A stretch of 64,000 nt of DNA from Cyprinodon diabolis. Its lineage: Eukaryota > Chordata > Actinopteri > Cyprinodontiformes > Cyprinodontidae. A model generated the notes under the pieces. It saw only the letters and a program-made list of their open reading frames with translations, was not told the DNA's origin and made no database searches. A program made the position numbers and the translations under genes. The stretch is taken from contig CM060070.1 of NCBI GenBank assembly GCA_030533445.1, forward strand, positions 21,828,001 through 21,892,000, written 5' to 3'. Numbering within the stretch: position 1 is the first letter of the stretch; the number at the start of each line of letters is the position of its first letter. Of the stretch, positions 32,501-44,935 are shown in pieces.

Positions 32501-32519
32501 AAGCCTAAGAAACTGAGAG
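29504..32519. other. Stretch without recognised gene
   Basis: No gene seen. The segment 31140-31240 has a more complex, evenly mixed sequence and could be conserved noncoding DNA; this is not testable here. Confidence 0.4.
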
Positions 32520-32860
32520 TGTCATCCAAATGCAAATGAAGAGACACAGATGAGTTGTTGCAGCTTTATTTTATATTCAGATCGCAACAAAAGCACAAAT
32601 CTACGGACAAAAAGACAAGAAATCAAACCCAGGAGATGCAAGGGGAGAAACACACATGAGGATCAAAGCAAAGGGGAGGAACTAGCACTGAGGACCTGCA
32701 CACAAGCTGTTTATATGGGAGACAGAACAAAGACTGGGCTAATCAGATGCTATGGAGCAGGTGTGGATAGAAGCAACTAGAACGGAGCTAGGGGAAAGGA
32801 GACTGGCATAAGGAACAGAGAGCAACTCAAAAAGTAAAATAATAAAATAAACTAATGACC
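32520..32860 (-). repeat. LTR fragment, minus orientation
   Basis: Read on the minus strand it has a CATATAAACAG promoter-like word (plus 32713-32723). About 150 nt later comes AATAAAGCTGCAACAACTC (plus 32556-32574), and it ends GGATGACA (plus start TGTCATCC at 32520). This order is LTR-like. The other border is unclear, with 'taatgac' near 32852, and no target duplication was found. Confidence 0.5.
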
Positions 32861-33174
32861 AACAAAACAGAATTACAAAAATAATTGAAAACTCAAAAAG
32901 AAGTCCAAAACTGGATAACCATATCAAGGAGTTGTATTAAGAGATGCAGCCAAGAGGCTTGTGGTAACTCTGGAGGAGCTGTGTTTGCCAGATCTACGAG
33001 TTTAGTCAGAGAATCTCTTTCCAGAACATTGATTAATCATGCTATCTACAAATCTGGCCTTTATGTAACAAAGCTATATATTTGTTGTACCTCATAAGCA
33101 TTTTAGTGAGCTTTGCAAACTGGAGAAGGCTTCAAGGCTGATGGAAGAATGACGTCAAACTTTAGGGCCTACAT

Positions 33175-33378
33175 CAGGCATCCCCAAAGTCAGTCCTCAA
33201 GGGCCACTATCCTGTAGGTTTTAGAGGGTTCCCTGCTTTAGCACAGCTGATTATGATGATTTCAGTTTAGGCAAAAGCCTGTTAATCAACTTTTAATTAA
33301 AATCAGCTGTGCTGGAGCAAGGAAACCTCTAAAACCTGCAGGACAGCAGCCTTTGAGGACCGACTTTGGGGATGCCTG
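33175..33378. mobile_element. hAT-type MITE, 204 bp fold-back
   Basis: The element begins CAGGCATCCCC and ends GGGGATGCCTG. The two halves are inverted copies over most of their length (for example TTTTAGAGG against CCTCTAAAA). The 8-bp target duplication GCCTACAT is exact at 33167-33174 and 33379-33386. Confidence 0.92.
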
Positions 33379-33386
33379 GCCTACAT

Positions 33387-36300
33387 GCAAAACAATACTG
33401 AGCATATGAACACTGAAACTGCTCTTCACTCTGAACACACTATCCATATGGTAAAATAAAGTGCTGGCAGTGTCATGCTACTGGGACAGTTTTCTTATGA
33501 AGGAGAGGGGAAGCTGGCTAGACTTGGTGGGAAGACTGATGGAACTAAATACAATCCTGAATACAACTTAACCTGTGAAAACTATAGAAAACTTGTCTGG
33601 ACAGGAAAAAAAAGCATAAACAACCAGAACACTGTTTCTGAGTTATTTGACTATATCATGAAATTATAAAATACGTTTTTCTAAAAGAAAGATACAATTT
33701 CAATCGATATTTTTAAGGTGAGAAATCGCATTTTTATGAATTCTGTAACACATATACTATTGACATAGTGTCATAGATTTTATTTTAATTTGAAAAATAT
33801 ACTCAATTCATTTAACTCATGTGGTTTCATATTTACATAAAATAGACTACAGCACACAAAGTGAAATATTTCTTTTTCTGACACCTACACAGTAATTGCA
33901 TGAAAACAGTTTTAATGTCTAGCTAAAGAATCCAGAAAGCAGTAGAAATGGCCATACGCAGGGGGCCACCTCTTATAATTTTTGGGCTGTTAACTTTTCT
34001 TCAGAGTATGCAGTTGTTTTTTGATGAAGCCTGTTTATAAAGCTCTGCAGCTGCCTCATCCCATCATTAACTCGAAGAGTTTCTGTTATTCATTGATTTT
34101 ATGGCATGGTAGCCATCTGAGCAGACATGAAATCAATCTTTATTGTTTTTGTACAATAATGAATCTTTGAACAAAATATCCCATCATACTTAACACAGCT
34201 TTAGAGACACAGTAATTTCAGCCGTATAGCCCCTTTTGAATAGTTTGTCTTCTCATTCACCCACCTTATTCAGATACTGAAATCACAGGATGACTGCCAA
34301 CTCTTCCTGCCAGCCCTCTCCTGGAGGCAGTTAGTGGGCTGGCAGATAACATCCTTTGAGGATCACAGCATCTTCCTCACAATTTCGGGAAGATGCTTCC
34401 CCTCAGGCCAAAAAGGAAAAAGAAAACTAAGACTGCTGCAACTGAAAATACTTTCCTCCGATCTCTCTTATTCCTCTGAATTTAAGCATCATACTCATAC
34501 CTTCAAGTGGAAAATAGCGTAGGTCACAGCAGGAAGCTTGGTTTGTTGTGCTTTCACTATGATTGTTGTGGTCTCTTTTATGTCTGCGTTCTGAAAGGTT
34601 TTAATGAAGCAAGGCATTTAGTCAATATCACATGGTACTTTTTCAATATTTAGAACATATTTGAAAAGAATAAGTCAGTAATACATAAAGATGGATTTGT
34701 GCAGAAAATCTAACATATTCTAAATATTTGTAGCCTAATAATGATTATTTGAATATATAGTGAAGAGGCTAACGTCCAGAATATATACGTGAGAGAAAAA
34801 TGGTCAGGTTTCAGTCTGATGTGTTATTCAACCACCTGGGATGTCTGCAATAAATTCATGAGAGTTTTCAATAAAAGGTTTTGCTGCCATTGCTGTAGTA
34901 ACTGTATCTTCATGCTGTCACTCATAAAAGTTTATATTTAGCTGTAAAAACCTCTGAGAAAGCTTTAGGTTCAATAACACATTGCAGAAAAGAAACAAAG
35001 TAAAAAAAAAAAAAAAAGGGTTTATAGTCGAGGTTTGCTGCTCCCTAACTTCTCTAAGGGCAATTTGGACAGGGCACTTCTTTCCTCTGAGCCATTTTCT
35101 GTTTGCCAAAACTGTTTTGAGGCCAACCAGAAGGCAGTTTCTTATATTTCCTCCCACACCAGGGCTTTTATTTCTAGACCACAGGAGCTGCAGTTCAATG
35201 AACCATGCAAACTTTATCCCATTTATAAACCAATGAGTAATATCTTTATTAGAAGTTGTCAGCATGTTGTATAACTAAAAAGCCATTATCAAAACATAAA
35301 AAAATATTAAAAAAATTTAGACTATTCAGCCTTTTTTGTTTAACATCGTAGCACATCATTCTTTAAAAACTAGCTATGTATAATTATCTGTTTGGAAAGT
35401 TTTGCTGACAAAATTATCAGAAGTCTTGTTCTAAAGGTCAAAGGTGACATTTTGTGGTAAAATGAAAAACAGAAAGAATATAAGCAATGATAGGCTTAAG
35501 TACAGGCATGCGGCTTTGACTGTCTTGATAAAGTATTTTCTATAAGACAGCATTATACCAGGCTATGCCTACTGATCTGCAAACAAAGGTTTACTTTGAA
35601 GCAGGGGCAGTATTATGGTAAATGAGTTAATCAACAGAGATTGGTTCTATTTATGCAGGGGAAGACTCAGAGCAACGTATTTAACCTTATGCAAACAAAG
35701 GAGTGTCATTCTCTGAGGGGTAACAAAATGAGCAGCTTTTTTTTCATTGAAATTGGGTTTATATAAACAGTATGGAAGGAAGCTATAGGAACTGACCAAG
35801 GTTGAAAATAAAGCTTAGGGGGTGTCCCTTAATCCCTTGTTTTATTAAACAAGGGCTCATTAATTAAAAATAGTTGTCCTGCTACCCACCATCTTATTCT
35901 GTGCAAATAATGATGAAGAATAATGTTAAAGGAAACACCACCTCCAGCTGCTCCAGAGCCAGGGCTATGCATCTTCCCATTACTCTGTGCACATTGTGTG
36001 TCTACTTTCATTACATTACATTGTCATAAAATCTGGGTCATTGTTGTAAATATGGGGCAGTTAACTAGTTTGATTTGAAGGCTAAAATAAAGAATGAAGA
36101 CATTTGGACAAAAATTTCTCTGAATTTAGAGAAAACTCTAATAGTTTAGTTGCCATTGTCATAACTGTAAACCATATCACAATCTTATGTTTACATTTGA
36201 TCACTGCTGCCCTTTAAGAAATGGAAATGTCTTGAGAGCTGTACAAAACGAAATTGACAATAACGTTTGTCTAAGTCTAAGTCATAAATACTTTTGAACT

Positions 36301-36800
36301 GTATGACAATGTTTTGCTGAAAGGCTTTTTTCTATTTATTTTATCTTGCTATATTGAGTTGCTCACATCTTTGCCGTTTCATGATGTCACAGTTGGGATA
36401 TTTTTGATGAAACTGTTGTTGTTCTAGAACATATCAGATTACAAAGCTTACTATTGCTCTATCTATAGCACACACTTCTAAGGTTGTAATGAGAACTAAA
36501 CTTGTGATTAGGTTATTGTGTGGTTAATGGTGTGTAGTGTTGAAGAATAATTTAATTTGATATATTTCTGTTACTACTAGTGTGTTTATGGTAACAATTC
36601 AGCCAAAGTGATATTCTAATGCTTGACCTATGATGATTTGAAACGCTACAACATCACCTAATTTGGTAATGCTGTGGTGAGGGGGAAAAGGTAGGATATG
36701 GACTCTTGAAATTTGGAAGAGGTACCTCCTGGCTGGTTGTGGCATTTCTTGTTCATTTGAAAATAATTTAGTAGTTCTGGGCCATTAAACTGTTCCGACA
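33387..36800. other. Stretch without recognised gene
   Basis: Nothing coding supported. The segment 35820-36050 is complex, evenly mixed sequence that could be conserved noncoding DNA. Confidence 0.4.
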
Positions 36801-36805
36801 GGTAT

Positions 36806-37877
36806 TGTCATGCTCTCAGCCCCGCTAGCTGAACTGATTACTCACTTATTTCACCTGCCATTCCCTCCCTGCTCTCTAATTATCATTAATCTTATTCACC
36901 TGCTCTCTCTGCTATATATATACGGTTCAGCCCAGCTATCGGGGCCAAATCATTATTTCTCATTTTATTTGTACGTTAGTTTTTGTTCTTGCTATGTTGT
37001 CGTGTCAGTTATTTATGCTTGTTATGAGTTTAGTCTCTGGTTCATGTTCCCATTCCCGGAGGCCAGTGGATTTACAGGGTTTATTGTTTGTCTCCTGATT
37101 GTGTCCTGGCTCTTCTCCACTGAGCTCTCAGGGTTTTGGCTCGATGTGTGGGGTGAACACAGGTTTTGGTCCTTCTCTGTGGAGCCCTCAGGGTTTTTGC
37201 TCGGAACGCGGGAGAAGTCCATTTTAGTCCCATAAGCTCCTAGGAGGAGACCAGTTTAAAGTTCGGCATTTATCCTGATACCATGTCTTGTCTATGTTCC
37301 TCTCTACCACTGAGCCTACTTGTCTTCAACTGAGCGTATCTGTCTAAGCATGCCGCCGGACTCATAGAACCCTGAACCTGCCTTAACTTCCTGGAACCCG
37401 GGATCTGTCTGTTCCTGTTTGAATCAGAACCCCTGTTCAGGCGACATACTCCTGGATCCCAGAACTATCTGGTTCTGAACAGTTTCTCTTACCTGGATCA
37501 GTCTCCTGCCTGCTCACTGGGGGTGCTCTCTCAGGGACATTTTCGATAGCTCTGAGCCGCATCTCGTTTGGCAGTCCATCAGCTGGATCTTGCCTTCCTC
37601 TGAGAAGATGGATTGAACTGTTTAACCTGGTAAGTGACTCACTCGGATAATCATCTCCTGTCAGATGACTGTGGTCACTTACCTGTGTTTCTCCCGCCAG
37701 AGTGTCAGTGATCGGGCAGTGCCCCGCCCTCCTCATGCAGCCACTGTGGTCCGCTTATCCTTAGCAGTCTGCATCCCATTCTATTCTGTTTTATTATTTT
37801 TCTCTAATTAAATGTTTTGAAACTTCACATTGTCTGACTTGCCTTAAATACTGGGTCCATCTGTCCCATTTATGACA
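36806..37877 (+). mobile_element. Solo LTR, Gypsy-type
   Basis: It starts TGTCATGCTC and ends TTTATGACA; the terminal 6 bases are perfect inverted repeats. A 5-bp duplication with one mismatch flanks it (GGTAT 36801-36805, GGTAA 37878-37882). It has a TATA-like run GCTATATATATAC near 36911, which suggests plus orientation. Internal near-duplicates occur around 'ctcagggttttggctcg' (37127) and 'ctcagggtttttgctcgg' (37187). No internal coding region is attached. Length 1072 bp. Confidence 0.8.
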
Positions 37878-37882
37878 GGTAA

Positions 37883-40800
37883 AGCCAAGAAGGTAGGCCT
37901 TAGACAAAGATGAAGATTTCCTCTGTAATTTGAGTTTATAACAATGATTTTGGTAATCATGACTAGAATAAATTATGTTAATACTTTAAGATGTTTCATC
38001 TTTATTTTAACTTTCTAGGAAACTTTCCTCCTCAGATTAGAACCAGATGATCATACAGATGATCAAACAGTAGACTGTCTCTAATTCTGCCAGTGATGGG
38101 AAGTAATGTGGTATTGCTGGATAAAAAGCAATGCTGGTACATAAACTGTAACTTGCTTTACACATTTTTTCCAATTATTTTGTCTGATTTTTTGACAAAT
38201 TCTTTAGTTTTAATTAGGATTCATATTCTATAGTAATGTAGCAAAGTCTTTTAAAAACTTTATTTTATATTACTGCAGACATCATGAACTAGATATATTT
38301 GATCATGTTGTGGTTGCTTCTTTTTATCATTTATTATACTTAGATTCAAGTTCAAATTCCTGAATCATCTGATTCAAGATGGAGCTGAAGCACACAGCAG
38401 CTTGTTACTTGAGCTTAAGTTAATTAATCTGTCTTCTCTTTTCCTACTTTCTCTTCTTTATAGTTTTTTTTTGGAGTGTTTTTCTATTAGTAAATACTGT
38501 ATCTGGTCTTCTGTATGTGCACAGGGGAAGTCAACTTTTGGGACTGTGGTATATAATAATAACAATATTAATAATAATTGAACTTTATTGATGAAGATTG
38601 TGTTAAAACAAAATTGATTTGGCTAAAAAATATTAACTATTTTTAAAAACACGACGTCTATAGAGAAATAGTAGGGTGTTCTATATTTTCAAGATTTTCT
38701 TTCATTTTTTCTCAACAAATTTTGGTTTAATGATAGATACATATGCAGAAAGACAGATTTTTAAAATTTTTTCACCTTTACCTGGACATTTAATCCGATG
38801 ATCTTTTTTACAAAATAGGTCTGTAAATAGATGTAAATATAGATTTACATTTCAAAGGTTATTCCTTGAAGGGGCAGGTCTCCAATGGCTGAAAGGAAAT
38901 GTGCTCATCAAATCTATGACATATAGATCTTTCCTAATATCGCTGTAGGTTTTATATTCCAAACCTGGAGTATGTCCTTAGACTTAATTTACTACATGAG
39001 CATAGCTATCTTACTGTCTGTTGATTTATTAACAGCTACCTTTCAGTCATTTGGAATTTGGTACGAGTCTAGTTTAGACTGTTTTGCATAATTTAAAAAA
39101 TAAATTAGTTTAATATTTACAGCCAATAACCTGCTTCTGAATCTAGTAAGTCTTAAACTAGGAACCCTAGTTAAGTCTCAGGTCTTAAGATAACAGTACC
39201 AAGCCAAGTCTAACTATTTTTATAGTTTTTTGCGGCTTAATTCAATCCAAGTCAAGTCTCAGGTCTTAATAGCACAATATTTACTCAGGTCTGAGTTCTT
39301 AAACTTTTTTCTGGCCTAAATGTAACTTGTGTGGAGTCCCGAATTTAAATAACCTCTCTGTCATGTTACCATGGCAAACTTTAGAATTACTTCCTTTAGT
39401 TTCACTCTTACTGTAGTTTTACATGTTTAAAAAAGATAGATTTTTTAAAAAATGGATGGAAGATAGATTTTTCTGTAGACACAGGATATTTTTCAACCCT
39501 TATAGCCCTTTTTATTAGCCTCTGACCTAGATAGAATGGGACCAAAATGTTTTTCTGTCCGGCACAGGTATCACAAATACTTTGAGTCGTGTCAGTTCTA
39601 TATAACCTGCACTGATAAAGCTCTATACTTGCCCTATCCAGTCTGTAGCCTGGACACTGTATGCCTAGTCTGGGAAAGTCAGGAAATCACAGGCAAATCA
39701 GCCCCTTAGCTGATGACTCTCACCAGGAGGGGACATCATGGCCCGATGAAACCTATTTCTTGGCAGAAGTTTTCATTCACCAACCCATCAAAGAATCCTT
39801 GTGCACTCCAATGTTGCAATTGAATGGTAACACTGGCAGAAAAACATACAGAGTTTGCTTCTTTTCTTTTTTGTTATAGTTTATGTATGAGCTTTCTTGC
39901 AACAAATTTAATAATTTGTAAATTGCTATTTTAAAAGGCACAAGCAGAACTCTGAGGCAATGTTTTTAAAATTGAGAGCTTTCCTACGGTGCTTTGTGAT
40001 TCATCCCAGGAAATCAGACTGGCTTTGTGGTGTGGTGTGGCATATTGGAGTCCCACTGCTTTCCTTTATCTGATAATATTCAGAGGGCACCAGGACAAGA
40101 GGTGTAGCATAGAAATTGACTGAAACACCTCATATGTTCAGAGGCTATAAGAAACAGTAAGGAGTCAAGATTCAATTTGATATTCATTACCTAACCCTTA
40201 AATTTTGTTTCCTAGTTTTGTAAAAGACTTAAAAATGTTTCAGGCTAAAAAATGATAGTTTTGATAAAAAAACAACAACAACTTGTTTTTTCTATACTTA
40301 TTGATCCTCACCTATCTGCATGTGGACCTGTTTTGGTGTCCCTTTGAGGAGGAAAACAAGCTACAGCCAGCCATGTACTGTACAATATTTTCAGTTGTTT
40401 TATTAAGCTATAGTTCAAACTGTACAACGAAACTGCACAGTTTAAAAGTTCACAGCTCATGATATATGTTCTGCACAGCCCGATGTCTGATGCGATCTGC
40501 TTGCTAACTCTGCATGTCCAAAAACCACACGTCGGACTCAACGCCGAGAGATGGCGCTGGTCTGACTCATCAGTCTAGAAGAAGAACCCCCTTGTTTGCA
40601 CATGTAAAGTGTGTGAGGTTCTGGTAAATTAGCCCATAGACACTTGTAGATCTGCTTCAACAGCAGGATTTGCCTACGAACACCTCACAAGGGCCGATAT
40701 GCTTGATTTTGTCTTCCCGGATTGGGAATTTGTAATACACAATGCAGGACGATTAGGCTGGAGCTTGGCCAAATCGAAAAAAAATTAGCGCACAACTGGA

Positions 40801-43800
40801 GAATTGACCCTAAAAGGGCAAAAAATCTTACAGTGTATGCCTGCCTTAAAAAAAGTATATATCCTGTGGTTGGTTGCTTCCAGGAAATCCTTCCTCTTGA
40901 GAAGGCACTGTTTTCCTCTGGGCTGTTGCTGATAACGATAGAAAAGCAGCTTTAGCCTAATAGCTTTTATCTTCAAGAGTAGAATCCTAACCTCATATGC
41001 AATAGCAATCTCTATAATTATATGTACATTTTTTGAGGCAATTTTGACACAAAATAAAACATGTTTAGCAGTAGGTGCAAACTATAAACAAGCTCATTCA
41101 AGCCTAACTTTTGCGTGATAAACTAAGTAATTTAGTGATGATTTCAGAAAAACAGAAAACAAAATTTTTGGGTTAATGAGAAAAATGTCAATCACAAAGC
41201 CAATTTCTGGCTAAATGTCTGGCTAAATGTCAGGCTAGCATTCGTTACAAAAATTAATTACAAAAAAAATCTTATTAAATTCGTACCTTTTTTTTTGCTT
41301 TTCTGTGACAAAAAAAATCACTAAAAAAGATAATGTGTAGTTTAGTTTTTTTGGTTATCAAATATTTTAAAGTAAACTAAATAAAAATCCACAGCATTCT
41401 AATTTCCCTTAAGCTATGTAAATCCTAAAGAAAATGTAGGGCCTTTGTTTTAATTTCTTGCTGTACCCTTTTTCTAACAACTTGGCACTGGGCAGGTTAA
41501 AGTTCAACCAATCAAACAAAGTTAACAATAAAAACATTAGTTCGACTGGACACATCAAGCTTTGTCTTCCTATTAATAAAAATTAAAAATGGTAATGAAG
41601 ATAAAACTAATAGGGTTAAGATAATAAATGTAATTTATAATAAATAAGATAAATAATAGTGCCAATAGAGGGTCAAAATTGGTGCACTTGCTCTTAGAAG
41701 ATGTTGGAGCTATTAGAAATTAGGCACTTCTAATGAGTTTTAGCAGAACATCACTTTATTGACATATGATGGATCTCACTGTGGTTATGAGATTGAATGA
41801 ATCATCAATTTCTGCAGTGGCTGCTTTGAAATACATCAATTACCAAATTGTTTGACAATGGAAAACCTACTCTAAAATTCACTCCGCTTTGTATGTTTAT
41901 TAAGCTCTTCATTAGGATGCACAGTGGAGAAAGTTTTGCATCGGACATTTTACAATAAAGCCACCCTTTTTTTTATGTTTATAGTGTTACCTGTATAATT
42001 TTACTGTGAAGTCTTTATTCAAGATTTAAGACAGGAAATGCTGTGTGGTTCCTTGGGTAATGGAAGGAGAAAGATATTGGAGAGCCTGATTTTGTAGCAG
42101 TGAATGCATCCAGTTTGATATTGAGATAGAATACGATAGGACAATGGACAATGCTCATAAGCATGCTTGAGTAAAACAATATTTTCTGAAGTTAATTTAT
42201 TTTAAGAAAAAAGGGTTAGCATTTCTTTGTAATGCCCTTAGTATCATATAAAGTTGTTGAGCTGATTCTGACCACAATGTGTTGACAGCTACAGAAGTCG
42301 TTGGAGGCTCAGCAGCCGTGCCCTTTTACTACGCAAGTGACTCAAGAGATAGATGGAGGCGAGTGAGTCCTGTTGCTAGGATACAGATCATGGCTCCTAA
42401 AAGGAGCTCCAAGGATAATTAAGGAGAATGAAGTGGACGATTTTCCTTACAAACAAACTTGGCTTTTCAGGCATTTCAAATATGTACCAGCACAATACTG
42501 TTCAGTCAAAATTATTTATTTCTTCATATCTACGCTGCTGGTGCATTGGGATTATTGAGTTAACACAGAGTAATTAACAGAGAGAGAGAATATATAAGTA
42601 ATCAAGTGAAAATTTAGAAAGCCATTATTGATATTGACAAATTAGGGCTATCAGAGCAGCAATCATTAATTATTAATTTAGTGTTTGTTAACAAAGCATC
42701 AAACTTTCATCTTGATCCATGTCAGGTGGTTAAAGTTCACATCACTTTGTTAAAGTGGCTTTCTCTTGCCATCAATCTGCAGAGGTACTGACCCTAAAAC
42801 CCCACACTATAATTGCCTTTAGGATTAAAATATGTTGGAGCCTTGGCATGCATTTTCCATTAGTTTTCACAAGAAGAAGCTTTGCAGATACAGGCTGAAA
42901 GTAGGAGAGGGTAATAAAATTATGGAACTTGTTTTTTTTATGTTTATTAAGATTGAAGAAAGGGAGCTCATGTGATCTCTGACTTTTTCAGCGTCAGTGT
43001 AATTATTTTGCTTTACAAAAATGTGCAATGCCTCAATCGAGAGAAACAATCCTTTTAGGCTTGTGTTGTTTAATAGATGTAATTATATCACACATTAGAT
43101 TACACACCATTAGATTATAGCTTGGTGCATATTGTAGGTACAGAGAAGGTCAAATGACTCACCAGATTGCTTGTAATATGATTACATTTAAGTCAGTGGA
43201 GGATAAGCATTGAGGAAAGAGAAAATTATGCTATCAAACGCATGTTGAAAAAGGTGTGCGTTGCCATCAGCTGACCTTGTTGTGAAAGCCAATTTGTTTA
43301 AATATTCACAATAAAAAGAGGTATGTGGATATTGTTAACACATTTGGTGGGGCTGGTCTTACTTAACTATGCTTAGAAACACATAAACTATATGCAAAAT
43401 AAAACTGTCAAACCCTTATATGCAGATATTTTTCATTTATGCTCAAATCTGAAGCATGGTGACAGCATGTCTACAGGTATCCAGTGACACACAGTTCACC
43501 CGTGAATGTTCCCAAAAGACAGGCTAGCATCCTGCACGGTGTCTAGAATAGTATCTGAGGTGTGCCAGGCATTGTGAACGGCACTACCACCAGTTTCTTC
43601 CATTACCCACACCAGCCATATGGGTAAACATTGCAGCGGTGTTTATTGAAATCGTGCCATATAAATAAAGCGGATTGGATTGGATTGGACTGACTACTGG
43701 AGATTGTGGAACTTCCCAATCTGTGTTAGAAGTGTAAATGGCAAACAAGTTGTTTTCCATGACGCGGTCAAACAAACAAAACAAGCCAGTAAGGTACCAA

Positions 43801-44805
43801 TCAGGAAATATGCATACTGTAGTGTAGAGTGGATGTAGATTTGACCAATGAGAGGCCTCCTTTCTCTCCTCCCTGCGACGCTATCTGCGGCATTGTATGC
43901 GGTCATCTACAATTTTGGGTAGGTGCACCAGAGTGTCTGCTTTAGGGGGGTGGGGTGGAGCAAATCTCCGTTAACTGTGACACACACGCAGACAACCTGG
44001 TTCATAAACCAGGCTGAAGAGGAAAAGACTGGTGAGGCTCTTGGGAGTAAAAGCAGCCTCCTGCTATTAGTAGACATTTTTAAGCGGAGCTGTGTTCATT
44101 TTTCAAATTATGCTGAAGCAAACCTTGCTTTTGGGCTTATCACAGTCAAAGAGGCATTAGCATTTTCCTTGCAAAAGTCTTGACACACTGAACAGTAAAA
44201 AACCAAAACACATCTTTTTATTTTCTATGTGAGGGTTGAGGATAACAGACAAAGACCTAGTGCATTATTTTATAGTAGAAAGAATATATAGGTCATAACA
44301 ATAACTTTTTCATCAGTTTTTCTTCATTTTAATTTACAAAAACAGTGCATCCACTTAACATCTAGAGCAGTGGATAATAAAATTTAAAATTTACTGTAAG
44401 AAAGTATATTTTATATAAATATTTGCTTTATAAATATTGTTGTGTTCAGAATATATTAAAATATATTGTTAACGCTGCAACACCATGAATAGTAGATTAA
44501 AGTCATGTGAGACTTAGCTCAGGTATTGCCATACACTAGTAACTAAATAACTGAGCTGGGAAATGTCTTCATCTTGGTATTGCATTTGAAATACTTACAG
44601 GTATAGTGGAGGACTTACACTAATTTTTGAAAAGACCTGCCCTCTCAAAAATGCACATGCACAACCCTGTACCCACACAGAGGGAATGCCCATTAAACAA
44701 GTGCAAAAGCTCTTTTAAAAAAATGCTGTGTGCATCGCTCATACAAGCTTACTTTCCAAAAGAAGATTTGCAATTTTTCTACTATGTCGTACTCACCACT
44801 GGTAA
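37883..44805. other. Long stretch without recognised gene
   Basis: Short chance ORFs only. The part 42240-42940 is richer in homeobox-like ATTA words and lacks simple repeats. 43640-43692 ends in a 'ggattggattgg' tail like that of a retroposon. Confidence 0.4.
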
Positions 44806-44935
44806 GTGAAAATGAGGGCGACCACGTTGGACCGCCTTACACAAACATATCACCAGAATGATTGACCTCTTATTTGGATGATCCACCCAGAAAAACAACA
44901 TCCTCCAATATACCATTAAATTAAAAAAACAAAAA
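44806..44935. repeat. Second copy of the repeat at the window start
   Basis: 'gaatgattgac', 'cttatttggatgatccaccc' and 'agaaa' match 1-60 with several differences. Confidence 0.4.

Noticed and set aside
36810..37235. 141-codon plus-strand frame
   Set aside because: It lies wholly within the solo LTR and is T-rich hydrophobic translation.
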